Part shown: positions 9,178-18,901 of the stretch, piece by piece
Position numbering within the stretch: position 1 is the stretch's first letter
How the letters are laid out: the number at the start of each line of letters is the position of its first letter
From: MED-G116 sp038147495
Lineage (GTDB): Bacteria > Pseudomonadota > Alphaproteobacteria > Puniceispirillales > Puniceispirillaceae
Length of the DNA stretch: 64,000 bases
Direction: 5' to 3'
Assembly (NCBI GenBank): GCA_038147495.1
Contig: JAYQTT010000012.1
Coordinates: 1 to 64,000 of the forward strand
Notes under the pieces: model-generated
Database searches by the model: none
What the model was told of the DNA's origin: nothing
Seen by the model: only the letters and a program-made list of their open reading frames with translations
Translations under genes and position numbers: made by a program

Positions 9178-10761
9178 TTACTTGACCTTCGGCAATTCGT
9201 CGAAGGTGTGATATGGCGGCGGTGAAGACACCTGCCATTCCAGAGTTGTCGCGCCCTCACCATACGGGTTATCGGCCGCACGGCGCTTGACGATGAACGC
9301 ATGGGCAATCACCACAAGGAACAGCACCGCACCCGCAGCACCGATATATGAACCGATAGACGCAACCATATTCCAGCCAGCAAACGCATCCGGATAGTCA
9401 ATATACCGCCGTGGCATACCGGCCAGTCCGAGGAAATGCATCGGGAAGAACGTCAGGTTCACGCCGATAAAGGTGACCCAGAAATGCAGCTTGGCCAGAC
9501 CTTCGGAATATTCATAACCGGTCATTTTTGAGAACCAGTAATAGAAACCTGCAAACAGGCCAAACACCGCGCCAAGTGACAGCACATAATGGAAGTGTGC
9601 AATCACGTAGTAAGTGTTGTGAAGCACCACATCAAGACCGGCATTCGACAACACAACGCCGGTAACACCACCAACGGTGAACAGGAAGATAAAGCCGATT
9701 GCCCAAAGCATCGGGACGCGGAAGGTGATTGAACCACCCCACATTGTCGCGATCCATGAGAAGATCTTTACGCCCGTTGGCACCGCAATCACCATCGTTG
9801 CCGCGGTGAAATACGCTCTGGTGTCAACACTCAGGCCGACTGTGTACATGTGGTGTGCCCAGACGATAAATCCGACAAAGCCAATTGCCACCATCGCATA
9901 GGCCATTCCCAGATAACCGAATACCGGCTTTTTCGAGAAGGTCGAAATGATGTGGCTGACGATACCGAACGCCGGCAAAATCATGATGTACACTTCCGGA
10001 TGACCAAAGAACCAGAACAAATGCAGGAACAGGATTGGATCTCCACCACCCTCGGGGATGAAGAAGGTTGTTCCGAAGTTACGGTCAGTCAACAGCATGG
10101 TGATCGCACCGGCCAGAACCGGAACCGCCAACAGCAGCAGGAATGCTGTGATCAGCATCGCCCACGCAAACAGCGGCATCTTGTGCATTGTCATACCCGG
10201 AGTCCGCATGTTGAAGATCGTGGTGATAAAGTTGGCCGCACCAAGGATCGAGGAAACACCGGCAAGGTGCAGCGAGAAAATCGCCAGATCCATCGACATG
10301 CCAGGCGTTCCAGCGCTTGATGACAATGGCGGATAGATCGTCCAACCAACACCGGCACCGCCGTCCATCACCGCTGAAAGAAGCAACAGCAGGAATGAAG
10401 GTGGCAACAGCCAGAAACTGATATTGTTCATCCGCGGAAACGCCATGTCTGGCGCGCCAATCATGATCGGAACAAACCAGTTACCAAAACCACCGATCAG
10501 GCCCGGCATCACGACGAAAAACACCATGATAAGGCCGTGTGCCGTGGTAAACACATTCCATACATGACCATCAGCCATGTATTGAACACCCGGTTCCATC
10601 AATTCCATACGCATGAAAATCGACAAACCGCCACCGATGAAGGCGGCAAGGATAGCAAACACAATGTACATAGTGCCGATATCCTTGTGGTTGGTGGAAT
10701 AGAGCCACCGGCGCACAAAGCTGGATGGGGCACCGTGATCAGCGTGGGCTTGAGCACTCAT
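9178..10761 (-). CDS. ctaD: Cytochrome c oxidase subunit I (aa3, A-type)
   Basis: A 527-residue twelve-helix catalytic subunit carrying heme a, heme a3 and CuB. Visible landmarks are WLYSTNHKDIGTMY at the N-terminus, the D-channel region GNWFVPIMIGAPDMAFPR, the CuB/glutamate helix FWFFGHPEVYIMILPAFG, the heme-proximal IVWAHHMYTVG, the K-channel segment VPTGVKIFSWIATMWGG and the heme a3/a ligands in HNTYYVIAHFHYVLS. These match mitochondrial-type A1 oxidases, not cbb3 or bo3. It is encoded 24 bases after ctaC. Confidence 0.98.
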   Translation of the reverse strand: MSAQAHADHGAPSSFVRRWLYSTNHKDIGTMYIVFAILAAFIGGGLSIFMRMELMEPGVQYMADGHVWNVFTTAHGLIMVFFVVMPGLIGGFGNWFVPIMIGAPDMAFPRMNNISFWLLPPSFLLLLLSAVMDGGAGVGWTIYPPLSSSAGTPGMSMDLAIFSLHLAGVSSILGAANFITTIFNMRTPGMTMHKMPLFAWAMLITAFLLLLAVPVLAGAITMLLTDRNFGTTFFIPEGGGDPILFLHLFWFFGHPEVYIMILPAFGIVSHIISTFSKKPVFGYLGMAYAMVAIGFVGFIVWAHHMYTVGLSVDTRAYFTAATMVIAVPTGVKIFSWIATMWGGSITFRVPMLWAIGFIFLFTVGGVTGVVLSNAGLDVVLHNTYYVIAHFHYVLSLGAVFGLFAGFYYWFSKMTGYEYSEGLAKLHFWVTFIGVNLTFFPMHFLGLAGMPRRYIDYPDAFAGWNMVASIGSYIGAAGAVLFLVVIAHAFIVKRRAADNPYGEGATTLEWQVSSPPPYHTFDELPKVK

Positions 10762-10785
10762 TTTATTATCCTCTTCGCTATCAGG

Positions 10786-11673
10786 TTATTGGGCCGAAGC
10801 CACAACAATGGTTGATGGCGTGGCATCGTCATCATTCATCGCAAATTCCTCGCGAGCTGAAGACAGCCATGCATCATATTCTGCACGCGGCAACGCAACC
10901 ACCTCGATCGGCATATAGGCGTGGTTAACGCCGCAGATCTGGTTGCACTGGCCGTAATAGGTTTGCTTTCCGGCAGGCACGTCAATCCAGACTTCATTCG
11001 TGCGACCGATAAAGGCATAAACCTGCACCGCAAGTGACGGCACAAAGAATGAATGCATCACGTCATTGCCGGTGACCAGAAGTTTGATTCGCGTATCGGC
11101 TGGCACAACCATCGGGTTGTCAACCGACAGCAACCGGATCTGGCCTTCCTTGAGCTCAGCCTCGTCGACAAGATAGCTGTCAAAGGCGATGCCTTCATCC
11201 GGATATTCATAGTTCCAGTACCACTGGTTACCCGTCACCTTGATCACCATGTCGGTTTCTGCGGTGCGGTCCAGATAGTACAAGAGACGGAAAGACGGGA
11301 TTGCGATACCCACCAGGATCAACACGGGGATCACTGTCCACAGGATCTCAATCACTGTGTTGTGCGATGTCTTCGATGGCGTCGGGTTAGCCGCGGCCCG
11401 GAAACGGACACTCACATAAATCAGCAGACCCAGCACAAACAGCGAAATCAGTGTGATGATGACCAACAGCAGATTGTGCAAATCTGTCGCCATTTCAGCG
11501 ATGCTGCCTGCGGGCGGCTGCAAATCCACCTGCCATGGTGTCGGCTTGGCGGCATGCGCGGCGGTCACGCTCAAAAGCATGCCGATAACAGCGCCACAAG
11601 CGATGCCCGCGTTACGGCCAGCGGCAAGAACGCGCACTGCCTGAGTGAAAAGAGTTTTGGCTGAAGATGCCAT
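10786..11673 (-). CDS. ctaC: Cytochrome c oxidase subunit II
   Basis: A 295-residue subunit II with a cleavable signal (hydrophobic run ending VTAAHA near residue 41), two membrane helices (about 66-88 and 108-130) and a periplasmic CuA cupredoxin domain. The heme-side aromatic patch NQWYWNYEYP is near 150, and the CuA ligands lie in HSFFVPS and GQCNQICGVNHAYMP. The CuA loop reads C-N-Q-I-C, where most families have C-x-E-x-C; this glutamate contributes a backbone ligand to CuA and a side chain to Mg. ATG 11673 is preceded by GGGAGAC; an upstream start at 11733 has no support. First gene of the oxidase operon. Confidence 0.96.
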   Translation of the reverse strand: MASSAKTLFTQAVRVLAAGRNAGIACGAVIGMLLSVTAAHAAKPTPWQVDLQPPAGSIAEMATDLHNLLLVIITLISLFVLGLLIYVSVRFRAAANPTPSKTSHNTVIEILWTVIPVLILVGIAIPSFRLLYYLDRTAETDMVIKVTGNQWYWNYEYPDEGIAFDSYLVDEAELKEGQIRLLSVDNPMVVPADTRIKLLVTGNDVMHSFFVPSLAVQVYAFIGRTNEVWIDVPAGKQTYYGQCNQICGVNHAYMPIEVVALPRAEYDAWLSSAREEFAMNDDDATPSTIVVASAQ

Positions 11674-11980
11674 GAATTCGTCTCCCACATTTCGAAAGGC
11701 CGGCCAACGGCCCCCCTTATGACCGCCTCCCAAGAATCGCGGCCCTAATCAACGCTCTTACTTAGACCTAAATTGCCGAAGAAGGAACCCCCTTGCGGCC
11801 TCCTGACGCGATAAAATTCATGTTTTTTTTGCTTTGTTTTGAAAAGCGCAATCTTTGCGCTTTCCGGCACCCGCTGGCATTTCGACAATTACCTTGAAAT
11901 TGCCAAGTCGAGGCCCCATTCTCATCAGGTACATCTCACCGACATCCGCTTAAAAAACACCCGATTCTGCGAGGCTTGAC
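11674..11980. other. Divergent ctaC/tldD intergenic region with inverted repeat
   Basis: A 307-base gap between divergent genes that should hold both promoters. The clearest element is an inverted repeat at 11843-11863 (AAAGCGCAA and TTGCGCTTT around a 3-base loop), next to a T-rich tract on the plus strand (11822-11840). No convincing -35/-10 pair was found by eye. The repeat could be an operator or a small hairpin in the ctaC leader. Confidence 0.4.
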
Positions 11981-13420
11981 ATGGACCATCTTGAACAAAC
12001 CGATTCGATTTTTTTCACCGGAACCAGCCTTGAGCGTGACAAAGCCGAACAGATTGTGCGCGAAGCACTTGCCGGTGCGGATGATGGTGAATTGTTTCTT
12101 GAAATGCGCCATTCGGAAATGCTGGTGTTCGATGATGGCCGGTTGAAAGCCGCCACCTATGACCAATCCAGCGGCTTTGGCCTTCGTGCCATCGCTGGTG
12201 AAGCGCATGGCTATGCTCATGCCGGCGAGTTGAGCGAAGCGGCATTACGCCGCGCCGCCGCGAGCGTATCTGCCGTCACCAAAGGATACAACGGAACCGC
12301 GGCGCTTGCGCCGGTGGCTGGCAGCAACAGACCACTCTATTCCGATGGCAACCCGTTGAATGGCACCCCCTTCGACACCAAAGTCACCCTCTTGCAGGAA
12401 ATTGACGCCTATGCCCGTGCCGCTGACCCGCGCGTGGTGCAGGTGAGCGCCAGCCTCGCCGGTTCATGGCAAGCGGTGCAAATCATGCGTGCCGATGGCA
12501 AGCGTGTTGCCGACATCCGCCCGCTTGTGCGAATCAATGTTTCAGTCGTGGTCGAACAGGATGGACGCATGGAATCCGGCTCATCGGGAGCTGGTGGACG
12601 GGTGATGTTCGATCAATTTATCCAACCAACATCATGGCAAGCGCAGGTTGATGAGGCGTTACGCATCGCCACACTCAATCTCGAATCAGTTGCCGCACCT
12701 GCCGGCGAGATGGAAATTGTCCTTGGCGCTGGCTGGCCAGGTGTCATGTTGCATGAGGCGGTTGGCCACGGTTTGGAAGGCGATTTCAATCGCAAGGGAA
12801 CCTCGGTGTTCAGTGGTCGTGTCGGCGAACAGGTCGCGGCAAAAGGCGTCACGGTTGTCGATGACGGCACCATGATGGACCGCCGCGGATCGATCACTGT
12901 TGATGATGAGGGCACTCAATCACGGCGCAATGTGCTGATCGAGGACGGCATCCTTCGCGGCTATATGCAGGACCGCCAGAACGCGCGCCTGATGGGCGTT
13001 GAGGCCACCGGTAACGGGCGCCGCGAATCCTATGTGCATGCACCAATGCCGCGCATGACCAACACCTTCATGGAAAGTGGCAAGGACGACCCTGAAGAAA
13101 TCGTCGCGTCAATGAAGAAAGGCATTTATGCGGTGAATTTTGGTGGTGGTCAGGTCGACATCACCTCCGGCAAATTCGTCTTTTCCGCATCCGAGGCCTA
13201 TCTCGTTGAAAATGGCAAGATCGGTGCGCCAGTGAAAGGGGCCACCCTGATTGGCAACGGCCCCGATGCCATGTCGAAAATCACCATGATCGGCAATGAT
13301 ATGGCGCTGGACAAAGGTGTTGGCACTTGTGGCAAGGCCGGGCAAAGCGTCCCTGTCGGCGTCGGTCAACCCACGGTGAAGATGGGCGGGATCACGGTCG
13401 GCGGCACCGAGGCCGCCTGA
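11981..13420 (+). CDS. tldD: Metalloprotease TldD
   Basis: A 479-residue TldD/PmbA family protease subunit with the zinc motif HEAVGH at residues 258-263 and the flanking MLHEAVGHGLEGD signature. TldD pairs with TldE to form a heterodimeric peptidase known for processing of microcin B17 and degradation of the CcdA antitoxin in E. coli; its general substrates in marine bacteria are unknown. TldE is encoded about 6.5 kb away in this window, not adjacent. The ATG at 11981 follows GAGGC closely. It is divergent from ctaC. Confidence 0.95.
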   Translation: MDHLEQTDSIFFTGTSLERDKAEQIVREALAGADDGELFLEMRHSEMLVFDDGRLKAATYDQSSGFGLRAIAGEAHGYAHAGELSEAALRRAAASVSAVTKGYNGTAALAPVAGSNRPLYSDGNPLNGTPFDTKVTLLQEIDAYARAADPRVVQVSASLAGSWQAVQIMRADGKRVADIRPLVRINVSVVVEQDGRMESGSSGAGGRVMFDQFIQPTSWQAQVDEALRIATLNLESVAAPAGEMEIVLGAGWPGVMLHEAVGHGLEGDFNRKGTSVFSGRVGEQVAAKGVTVVDDGTMMDRRGSITVDDEGTQSRRNVLIEDGILRGYMQDRQNARLMGVEATGNGRRESYVHAPMPRMTNTFMESGKDDPEEIVASMKKGIYAVNFGGGQVDITSGKFVFSASEAYLVENGKIGAPVKGATLIGNGPDAMSKITMIGNDMALDKGVGTCGKAGQSVPVGVGQPTVKMGGITVGGTEAA

Positions 13421-13430
13421 TCACGCACCG

Positions 13431-13456
13431 GGGGACAACATCAATTGCCTGTCCCC
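13431..13456. terminator. Possible bidirectional hairpin between tldD and MFS gene
   Basis: A seven-base stem GGGGACA/TGTCCCC with a 12-base loop lies in the 73-base gap between two convergent genes. There is no U-tract on either side, so intrinsic termination is uncertain. Confidence 0.35.
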
Positions 13457-13493
13457 TCCTCCCGATGCAGTTTCAAATCACGATGGTCACAAA

Positions 13494-14684
13494 TCAGTTT
13501 TGCGGGGGCCGGGCCAATCGCGTGACAATCGCCACAAGACAAATCGTGACCACAGCACCAAAGCCAAACGGATATTGTGAGCCACCAAGATCATAGAGCG
13601 GGCCCGCAACAACAAGTCCAACCACCTGCCCCAGTGAGCCAAACCCCTGAATTGTGCCAAGCGAACCGCCGCGGCTGGACGCACCGGCAATCTTGCTGAC
13701 CGCGGCGGTAATTGCCGGGGTCGACAGGGCAAAACCAAAACAGATCGCCGTTGTTGCCAGCATTGTCTGAACCAGCGGATAGTCATCGCCGATAAACAGG
13801 CCCATCACCACAAGAATCGTAATCACCTGCCCTAACGCCAGCAAAGACGTTCCAAGAAAGGTCGTGCCAACCTCGCCAAGACGGGCAACGATGCTTTTGA
13901 TCAGCACCGCCTGAACGATGATGATACACACCCCGATATAGGTGAAAAGCCAGCCGGTCTGCACCGCGCCAAACCCAAGATAATCACGCAGCACCAGAAC
14001 AAACGAGGCTTCAACCTGGGCAAAAGACAGGTTCAGCATTAATGACGCAATCGCATAAAGCGCCAGTGGCGAGGCAAACAATCCGCGCATCCGCCCGATC
14101 ATTGTGTCCTGCATGAACACCGCGCCCGGGTCTGGCCGGTCGCGTTCCACACCTTTCAGCCAGAAGGTCATGACAAGGGCCAGACCGGCAAATCCCGCGG
14201 CCAACAAAAATGGAGTCCGGTACAACGGTCCGTCACCAATATCGCTGAGCAACCCGCCAAGTGCCGGTCCGGCAATGAAACCAACGCCAATCGCCGCACC
14301 AAGAAGCCCCATATATTGGGCCCGCTTTTCCGGTGTGGTCCGGTCGGTGATCATCGCCTGAATGACACCTGTATTGCCCGATCCGAGCCCCGCCACGATC
14401 CGCGCCATAAACAGATGGGTGATATCATCCGACAGGGCAAACCACAGATGTGCCAACGCCGCCACACCAAGCGACAGGAACAGCACCAGCCGCCGCCCGA
14501 AATAGTCGGACAATCTGCCAAGGATCGGATTGGCCACAAACATCGCCAGCGCGAATGAGGCGAGAAGCAAGGTCATGACGCTTGCCGGCTGTCCCATGGT
14601 TTCCAGAATGGTGTAGGGAAGAATGGGGATCAGCGCGCCAACGCCGACAAAATTGATACAGACGATAAGTAAAAGAATTGGCAT
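13494..14684 (-). CDS. MFS transporter, TetA-like drug/metabolite exporter
   Basis: A 396-residue, twelve-helix major facilitator protein. The loop 2-3 signature appears as GRLSDYFGRRLVLFLSLG near residue 58, and motif C-like GAAIGVGFIAGPALGG near 128 is typical of proton-coupled antiporters of the DHA1/TetA group. The substrate cannot be read from sequence. It is followed after 69 bases, on the same strand, by nothing else; gshA lies upstream on the same strand across a 69-base gap, so co-transcription is possible. Confidence 0.85.
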   Translation of the reverse strand: MPILLLIVCINFVGVGALIPILPYTILETMGQPASVMTLLLASFALAMFVANPILGRLSDYFGRRLVLFLSLGVAALAHLWFALSDDITHLFMARIVAGLGSGNTGVIQAMITDRTTPEKRAQYMGLLGAAIGVGFIAGPALGGLLSDIGDGPLYRTPFLLAAGFAGLALVMTFWLKGVERDRPDPGAVFMQDTMIGRMRGLFASPLALYAIASLMLNLSFAQVEASFVLVLRDYLGFGAVQTGWLFTYIGVCIIIVQAVLIKSIVARLGEVGTTFLGTSLLALGQVITILVVMGLFIGDDYPLVQTMLATTAICFGFALSTPAITAAVSKIAGASSRGGSLGTIQGFGSLGQVVGLVVAGPLYDLGGSQYPFGFGAVVTICLVAIVTRLARPPQN

Positions 14685-14753
14685 CGAGACCGTCTGACTT
14701 TCATTCTTTATGACTTGTGCCGGATGAACCGCCTATCTTCGCGGCAGTTCATT

Positions 14754-16133
14754 TTAGATATTGTTGGCGGTGAAAATTTGCGACAGATCTCCACCCCAGC
14801 TTCCATGAAAATTCTTCAGCAAGGCATCAGCAGGCGTCTGCCGCGTGGCAAGGCTTTCGCGCAATGGCGCCAAAAACCCTGTTTCATCATTGCCGCCATC
14901 ATCGGTGATGTTGCGCCGCTGTAACCCTTTTGATGATATCGCCACAAGTCGGCTTGCAAGGTGATAGATATCATGCCCACCAAGACGGCCATTCAGACCA
15001 TCACGCGCTACCGAAAGGCGCGCCGCCATAACATCATCAGCCGTAATATCACTGGCGAGTGCCGCCGCCTCTTCCAGCGCTGCCTCATCATATAAAAGCC
15101 CCACCCAGAACGCCGGCAACGCACAGATATTGGCCCACATGCCGCTATCCGCACCCCGCATTTCCAGAAATTGCTTCAGGCGCACTTCAGGAAAAGCCGT
15201 TGTCATGTGATCTTCAAAATCTTCCATCGTTGGCAATTGCCCCTCAAAACCCGGCAAATTGCCCGCCATATAGTCGTGAAAGGACTGTCCGGCGACATCA
15301 ATATAATCATCGCCGCGATGCAGGAAATACATCGGCACATCGAGAATGTAGTCGATCCATTGTTCATAGCCGAAAGCATCGTCAAACACGCATGACGGCA
15401 CCCCGCAACGCGCCGCATCCGTGTCAGTCCAGGCATGCGCCCGCGTCGACAGATAAGATGACGCCTCGCCATCCTTGAAGGGTGAATTGGCAAATAGCGC
15501 CGTTGCCACAGGTTGCAGCGCAAGCGATGTTCGGAATTTACGCCGCATGTCGGCTTCGTCGGCATAATCCAGATTGACCTGCACGGTGCATGTCCGAAGC
15601 ATCATATCAAGCCCGAGGGTGCCAACCTTTGGCATATATTCGCGCATGATCTTGTAGCGCCCCTTTGGCATGAAGCTGATATCTTCGCGCCGGGCTGTCG
15701 GATGATAACCACAACCAAGCATGCCGATACCAAGCGGAGCGCATACATTGCGCATATGGCGCAGATGCCGCCCTGTCTCGCCGCAGGTCTGATGCAGATT
15801 GTCCAGCGGGGCGCCCGACAATTCCAGCTGCCCCCCCGGTTCCAGCGTGACCGAACCACCGGCGCCATCTTTCAGGCCAATGATCTTGCCTTTCTCCATA
15901 ATCGGCGATGCCGCCGGACCAATTTCTTCGAGCAAATCGGCAAGAAGTTGGCCAACGCCGTTGGCGCCCTCATAGGCAACCGGAGAATGGTCACCGACAT
16001 GGAACAGGAATTTTTCATGCTCAGTTCCGATCTTCCACTCGTCAGCGGGGCTTTCGCCGCGCGCAACCCAGTCGATCATCGCCTGCTTATCCAGGGGCTG
16101 AGAATTATTCTGCGTCATAGATCGGCCATCCAT
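14754..16133 (-). CDS. gshA: Glutamate-cysteine ligase (plant/alphaproteobacterial type)
   Basis: A 459-residue GCS2-type ligase that joins glutamate and cysteine with ATP, the first step of glutathione synthesis. Family marks are EWKIGTEHEKF near residue 35, GGSVTLEPGGQLELSGAP near 95 and MLRTCTVQVNLDYADE near 180. Two in-frame starts exist (16133 and 16118); 16133 is kept although neither has a clear ribosome binding site. Neighbours are the MFS exporter downstream and rsmE upstream, all on the minus strand. No gshB is in the window. Confidence 0.94.
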   Translation of the reverse strand: MDGRSMTQNNSQPLDKQAMIDWVARGESPADEWKIGTEHEKFLFHVGDHSPVAYEGANGVGQLLADLLEEIGPAASPIMEKGKIIGLKDGAGGSVTLEPGGQLELSGAPLDNLHQTCGETGRHLRHMRNVCAPLGIGMLGCGYHPTARREDISFMPKGRYKIMREYMPKVGTLGLDMMLRTCTVQVNLDYADEADMRRKFRTSLALQPVATALFANSPFKDGEASSYLSTRAHAWTDTDAARCGVPSCVFDDAFGYEQWIDYILDVPMYFLHRGDDYIDVAGQSFHDYMAGNLPGFEGQLPTMEDFEDHMTTAFPEVRLKQFLEMRGADSGMWANICALPAFWVGLLYDEAALEEAAALASDITADDVMAARLSVARDGLNGRLGGHDIYHLASRLVAISSKGLQRRNITDDGGNDETGFLAPLRESLATRQTPADALLKNFHGSWGGDLSQIFTANNI

Positions 16134-16198
16134 CCCGATAAATACCCGACAAAATCAAATCCAGATGATTGCGGGTTAAGCAATTGAAACAACAAAAT

Positions 16199-16957
16199 TC
16201 ACGATGTTTCACGCCAGTCACCATAGACTGACTGAAAACAGGTCAAGGCGGCGATCGCTGCCGTATCTGCTCGCAATATGCGTGGGCCAAGCGAAACTTT
16301 CAAACAATTTTCACGCGCGTTGAGGTGACGGCGCTCGACTTCGGAAAACCCACCCTCGGGGCCAATCACAATGGCGGCTCGCTCAGGCCGTGGGTGCGAT
16401 GCAAAAATGTCTATCGCGTTACATGCCGGGTTATCCGCACTGGCCTCATCGCACCAAATCAAAAGCCGGTCATGATCCAGCATTGCCAAAGCCTCGTGCA
16501 AAGGCACAAAATCCCTGATCTCGGCGATGTCCAGCCGTTCGGTCTGCTCCGCCGCTTCTATCGCGTTTGCCTCAAGGCGCGAATCATTGACGCGCGACAC
16601 CTGACAATAATCGGTACGAACCGGCCAGATGACACTGGCCCCCATTTCCGATGCCTTTTGTGCAATGAAGTCGAGCCGTGCCTTTTTTACCGGCGCAAAC
16701 AAGAGCCACAGATCCGGGCTGTTTGACTGGCTGCGGCGCTGATCTTGCACCATCAGGCTACATGTGCGTTTGCCGGTCGCCTCTAGCGTGGCAAACCACT
16801 CTCCGTCACGACCATTGAACAGTGCCACCCCGGCACCGGCTTTCAACCGCATTACGGTCATCAAATAATGCTGTTGGTCTTTGGTTGGCTCTATTGTCAC
16901 GCCAGCAATCAATGCATCCGGGACAAACAGGCGAGCCTGCGGGGAATTTGAGTTCAT
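16199..16957 (-). CDS. rsmE: 16S rRNA (uracil-1498-N3)-methyltransferase
   Basis: A 252-residue SPOUT methyltransferase that methylates U1498 of 16S rRNA using SAM. The knot motifs are visible: IVIGPEGGFSEVE near residue 195 and SLGPRILRADTAAIAAL near 225; the N-terminal PUA-like domain covers the first 70 residues. The length is normal. It is divergent from ubiA with 54 bases between, and precedes gshA by 65 bases on the same strand. Confidence 0.95.
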   Translation of the reverse strand: MNSNSPQARLFVPDALIAGVTIEPTKDQQHYLMTVMRLKAGAGVALFNGRDGEWFATLEATGKRTCSLMVQDQRRSQSNSPDLWLLFAPVKKARLDFIAQKASEMGASVIWPVRTDYCQVSRVNDSRLEANAIEAAEQTERLDIAEIRDFVPLHEALAMLDHDRLLIWCDEASADNPACNAIDIFASHPRPERAAIVIGPEGGFSEVERRHLNARENCLKVSLGPRILRADTAAIAALTCFQSVYGDWRETS

Positions 16958-17011
16958 CTCGCTTATCTACCGCTGAAAGATTTTATTTTCAATCCGAGAT
17001 TGATAGCGGCC

Positions 17012-18070
17012 ATGGAAACCCAGCATTTGCCGGAACAGGCCACCAATCACTATTTGAGACAGTTGGACAGCCACGGCGTCCTGCGTTATCTGTTGTCCAT
17101 GAGCAGCACCCCAAACAACAAAACCCCGTCACCGGACGGCACCCTATCGCCGCAAACAGGCCATACGGACATCAGGTTGATCGGCTGGTGGCAGCATATG
17201 CCGCGCGGGCTTCATCCCTATCTCTATCTGGCACGATTTGACCGGCCAATCGGATGGTGGCTTTTGTTAGTGCCCTCTTGGTGGATTATCCCTGTTGGCT
17301 CTGCCGATTTTGCGGCGATGTTCATCATGATGGGGCTGTTCCTGATTGGCGCGGTCACAATGCGGGCTGCCGGTTGCGTGATCAATGACATCTGGGACCG
17401 GCGGATCGACCTGCGCGTCGAGCGCACGCGCGGACGGCCATTGGCAGCGGGAACAATCTCACTGTTTCAGGCATTGCTGTTTCTTGCGCTGTTGTGCGTG
17501 ACGGGCCTTTTGGTTTTGTTGCAATTGCCGCAGACGGCTGTTCTTGTTGGCATCACATCTTTGCCGCTGGTGATCATATATCCGCTTGCAAAACGCGTTA
17601 CATGGTGGCCGCAATTTGTTCTTGGTCTGACATTTTCATGGGGTGTGCCGTTGGGCTGGGCGGCGGCGACTGACAGCTGGCCAACGGCGGCCATTTGGCT
17701 GATTTACGCCGGCAGTGTCGCCTGGGTTTTTGGCTATGACACGATATATGCAGTACAGGACATGGCCGATGATCGCGAGGCTGGTGTCAAATCATCGGCA
17801 CTTGGGCTGGGGGCGCATTTACAGCAGGGCATAAGAATATCCTATTGCCTTGCCATTTTGTTGATTTCAGCCGGCCTTCATTTTCACATGGGGCCGGGCC
17901 TGTGGATGGCGGGAGCGGCGCTGATGGCAATCCATCTTCTGCGGCAGGCAAGGCTTGTCGATCCGGATGCGCCCGCCACTGCGTTGACGCTATTCAAATC
18001 GAACCGGAACGCTGGACTTATTTTGGTGCTCTTTATTTTATTGGACCGGCTTGTCGGTTGGCCATTCTAA
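17012..18070 (+). CDS. ubiA: 4-hydroxybenzoate polyprenyltransferase
   Basis: An integral membrane prenyltransferase of ubiquinone synthesis that attaches the isoprenoid tail to 4-hydroxybenzoate. Both aspartate-rich motifs are present: NDIWDRRIDLRVERTRGRP and DTIYAVQDMADDREAGVKS, in a helical bundle of eight to nine segments starting at RFDRPIGWWLLLVPSWW. ATG 17012 gives 352 residues; an ATG at 17099 would give 323, closer to the family length, so the first 29 residues may be untranslated. Together with coq7 at 43.8 kb it supports ubiquinone-based respiration. Confidence 0.93.
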   Translation: METQHLPEQATNHYLRQLDSHGVLRYLLSMSSTPNNKTPSPDGTLSPQTGHTDIRLIGWWQHMPRGLHPYLYLARFDRPIGWWLLLVPSWWIIPVGSADFAAMFIMMGLFLIGAVTMRAAGCVINDIWDRRIDLRVERTRGRPLAAGTISLFQALLFLALLCVTGLLVLLQLPQTAVLVGITSLPLVIIYPLAKRVTWWPQFVLGLTFSWGVPLGWAAATDSWPTAAIWLIYAGSVAWVFGYDTIYAVQDMADDREAGVKSSALGLGAHLQQGIRISYCLAILLISAGLHFHMGPGLWMAGAALMAIHLLRQARLVDPDAPATALTLFKSNRNAGLILVLFILLDRLVGWPF

Positions 18071-18088
18071 ATCAGACCCGAATATGAT

Positions 18089-18892
18089 CTAGATAAAAGC
18101 GTCAAGGTCATCGAGGGTCATATCGATCACCTGCCATGGCGCATCATCAGCAAAGAGCATGTGCGATGATAGTTTTTCAATGATCACGTTACGCGCAGCC
18201 CGATCAGCCTGCATATCCTGAATAAATCGCGGCATATCGCGGTCATCATCATGACCGGTCAGGCGGCGTACCAGCATTGCGGCATCATGCTGGCTCATTG
18301 TCTTGAATACCCGGCGGTTTGCCTGAATTCGGGACAAGGCGGCTGGCTGTCCATCACCGCTGTCAAGAACACCGGTGCGCGCCGCATAGCCAAAAATCGG
18401 CTGGTATCCGGAAACAACATCACCGCCCGCAAGAGGCACCGGCAAATGGGTCACGGCACCGGCGTGAAACCGGATATAGTCATAGGCAACGCCCACAGCT
18501 TCGGTGCGATGCATCTGGACCAGCTGTTTTTCATCAAGCCATGCCACATTCAGCCGGACTTCACAGCCACGCGCTGGAAAGGCTGTGCAAGGAACCGCCG
18601 CGTAATAGCCAAGCATCGCTGCATGCACGATATCGCAATCATGCAAGACCGCCGGTGTCACCGGCACGGTCGCGTCATCACCAAATTTGCGGCGCAACTG
18701 GACCGGGGCACGGTTTGAACCGACAGACAAGACCGCTGTTCTTCCGGAAAGTTCCTCTTTGTTGGCGAATGGCCGCAGGCGCCCGCGATCCAGCACAAAC
18801 GCGCCAGTCGGCGCATCATAAGGATAGTTTGATGCCCGCTCTATCTCAGTCTGCGGCGGCAGAAAAAATGCATCGTCGAGAAAATCATCCAT
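18089..18892 (-). CDS. Conserved protein of unknown function
   Basis: A 267-residue protein without signal peptide or membrane segments. I do not recognise a characterised family. It contains AVLSVGSNRAPVQLRRKF near residue 53, which loosely resembles the YGSN nucleotide/substrate loop of gamma-glutamylcyclotransferase folds, and two short conserved-looking stretches, GYYAAVPCTAFPARGCEVRLN near 95 and HRTEAVGVAYDYIRF near 128. Codon use matches its neighbours, so it looks native. It sits nine bases after the argC stop-strand neighbour (argC starts at 19849 and ends at 18902), so the two are probably co-transcribed. Confidence 0.75.
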   Translation of the reverse strand: MDDFLDDAFFLPPQTEIERASNYPYDAPTGAFVLDRGRLRPFANKEELSGRTAVLSVGSNRAPVQLRRKFGDDATVPVTPAVLHDCDIVHAAMLGYYAAVPCTAFPARGCEVRLNVAWLDEKQLVQMHRTEAVGVAYDYIRFHAGAVTHLPVPLAGGDVVSGYQPIFGYAARTGVLDSGDGQPAALSRIQANRRVFKTMSQHDAAMLVRRLTGHDDDRDMPRFIQDMQADRAARNVIIEKLSSHMLFADDAPWQVIDMTLDDLDAFI

Positions 18893-18901
18893 GGTACGAA
18901 A

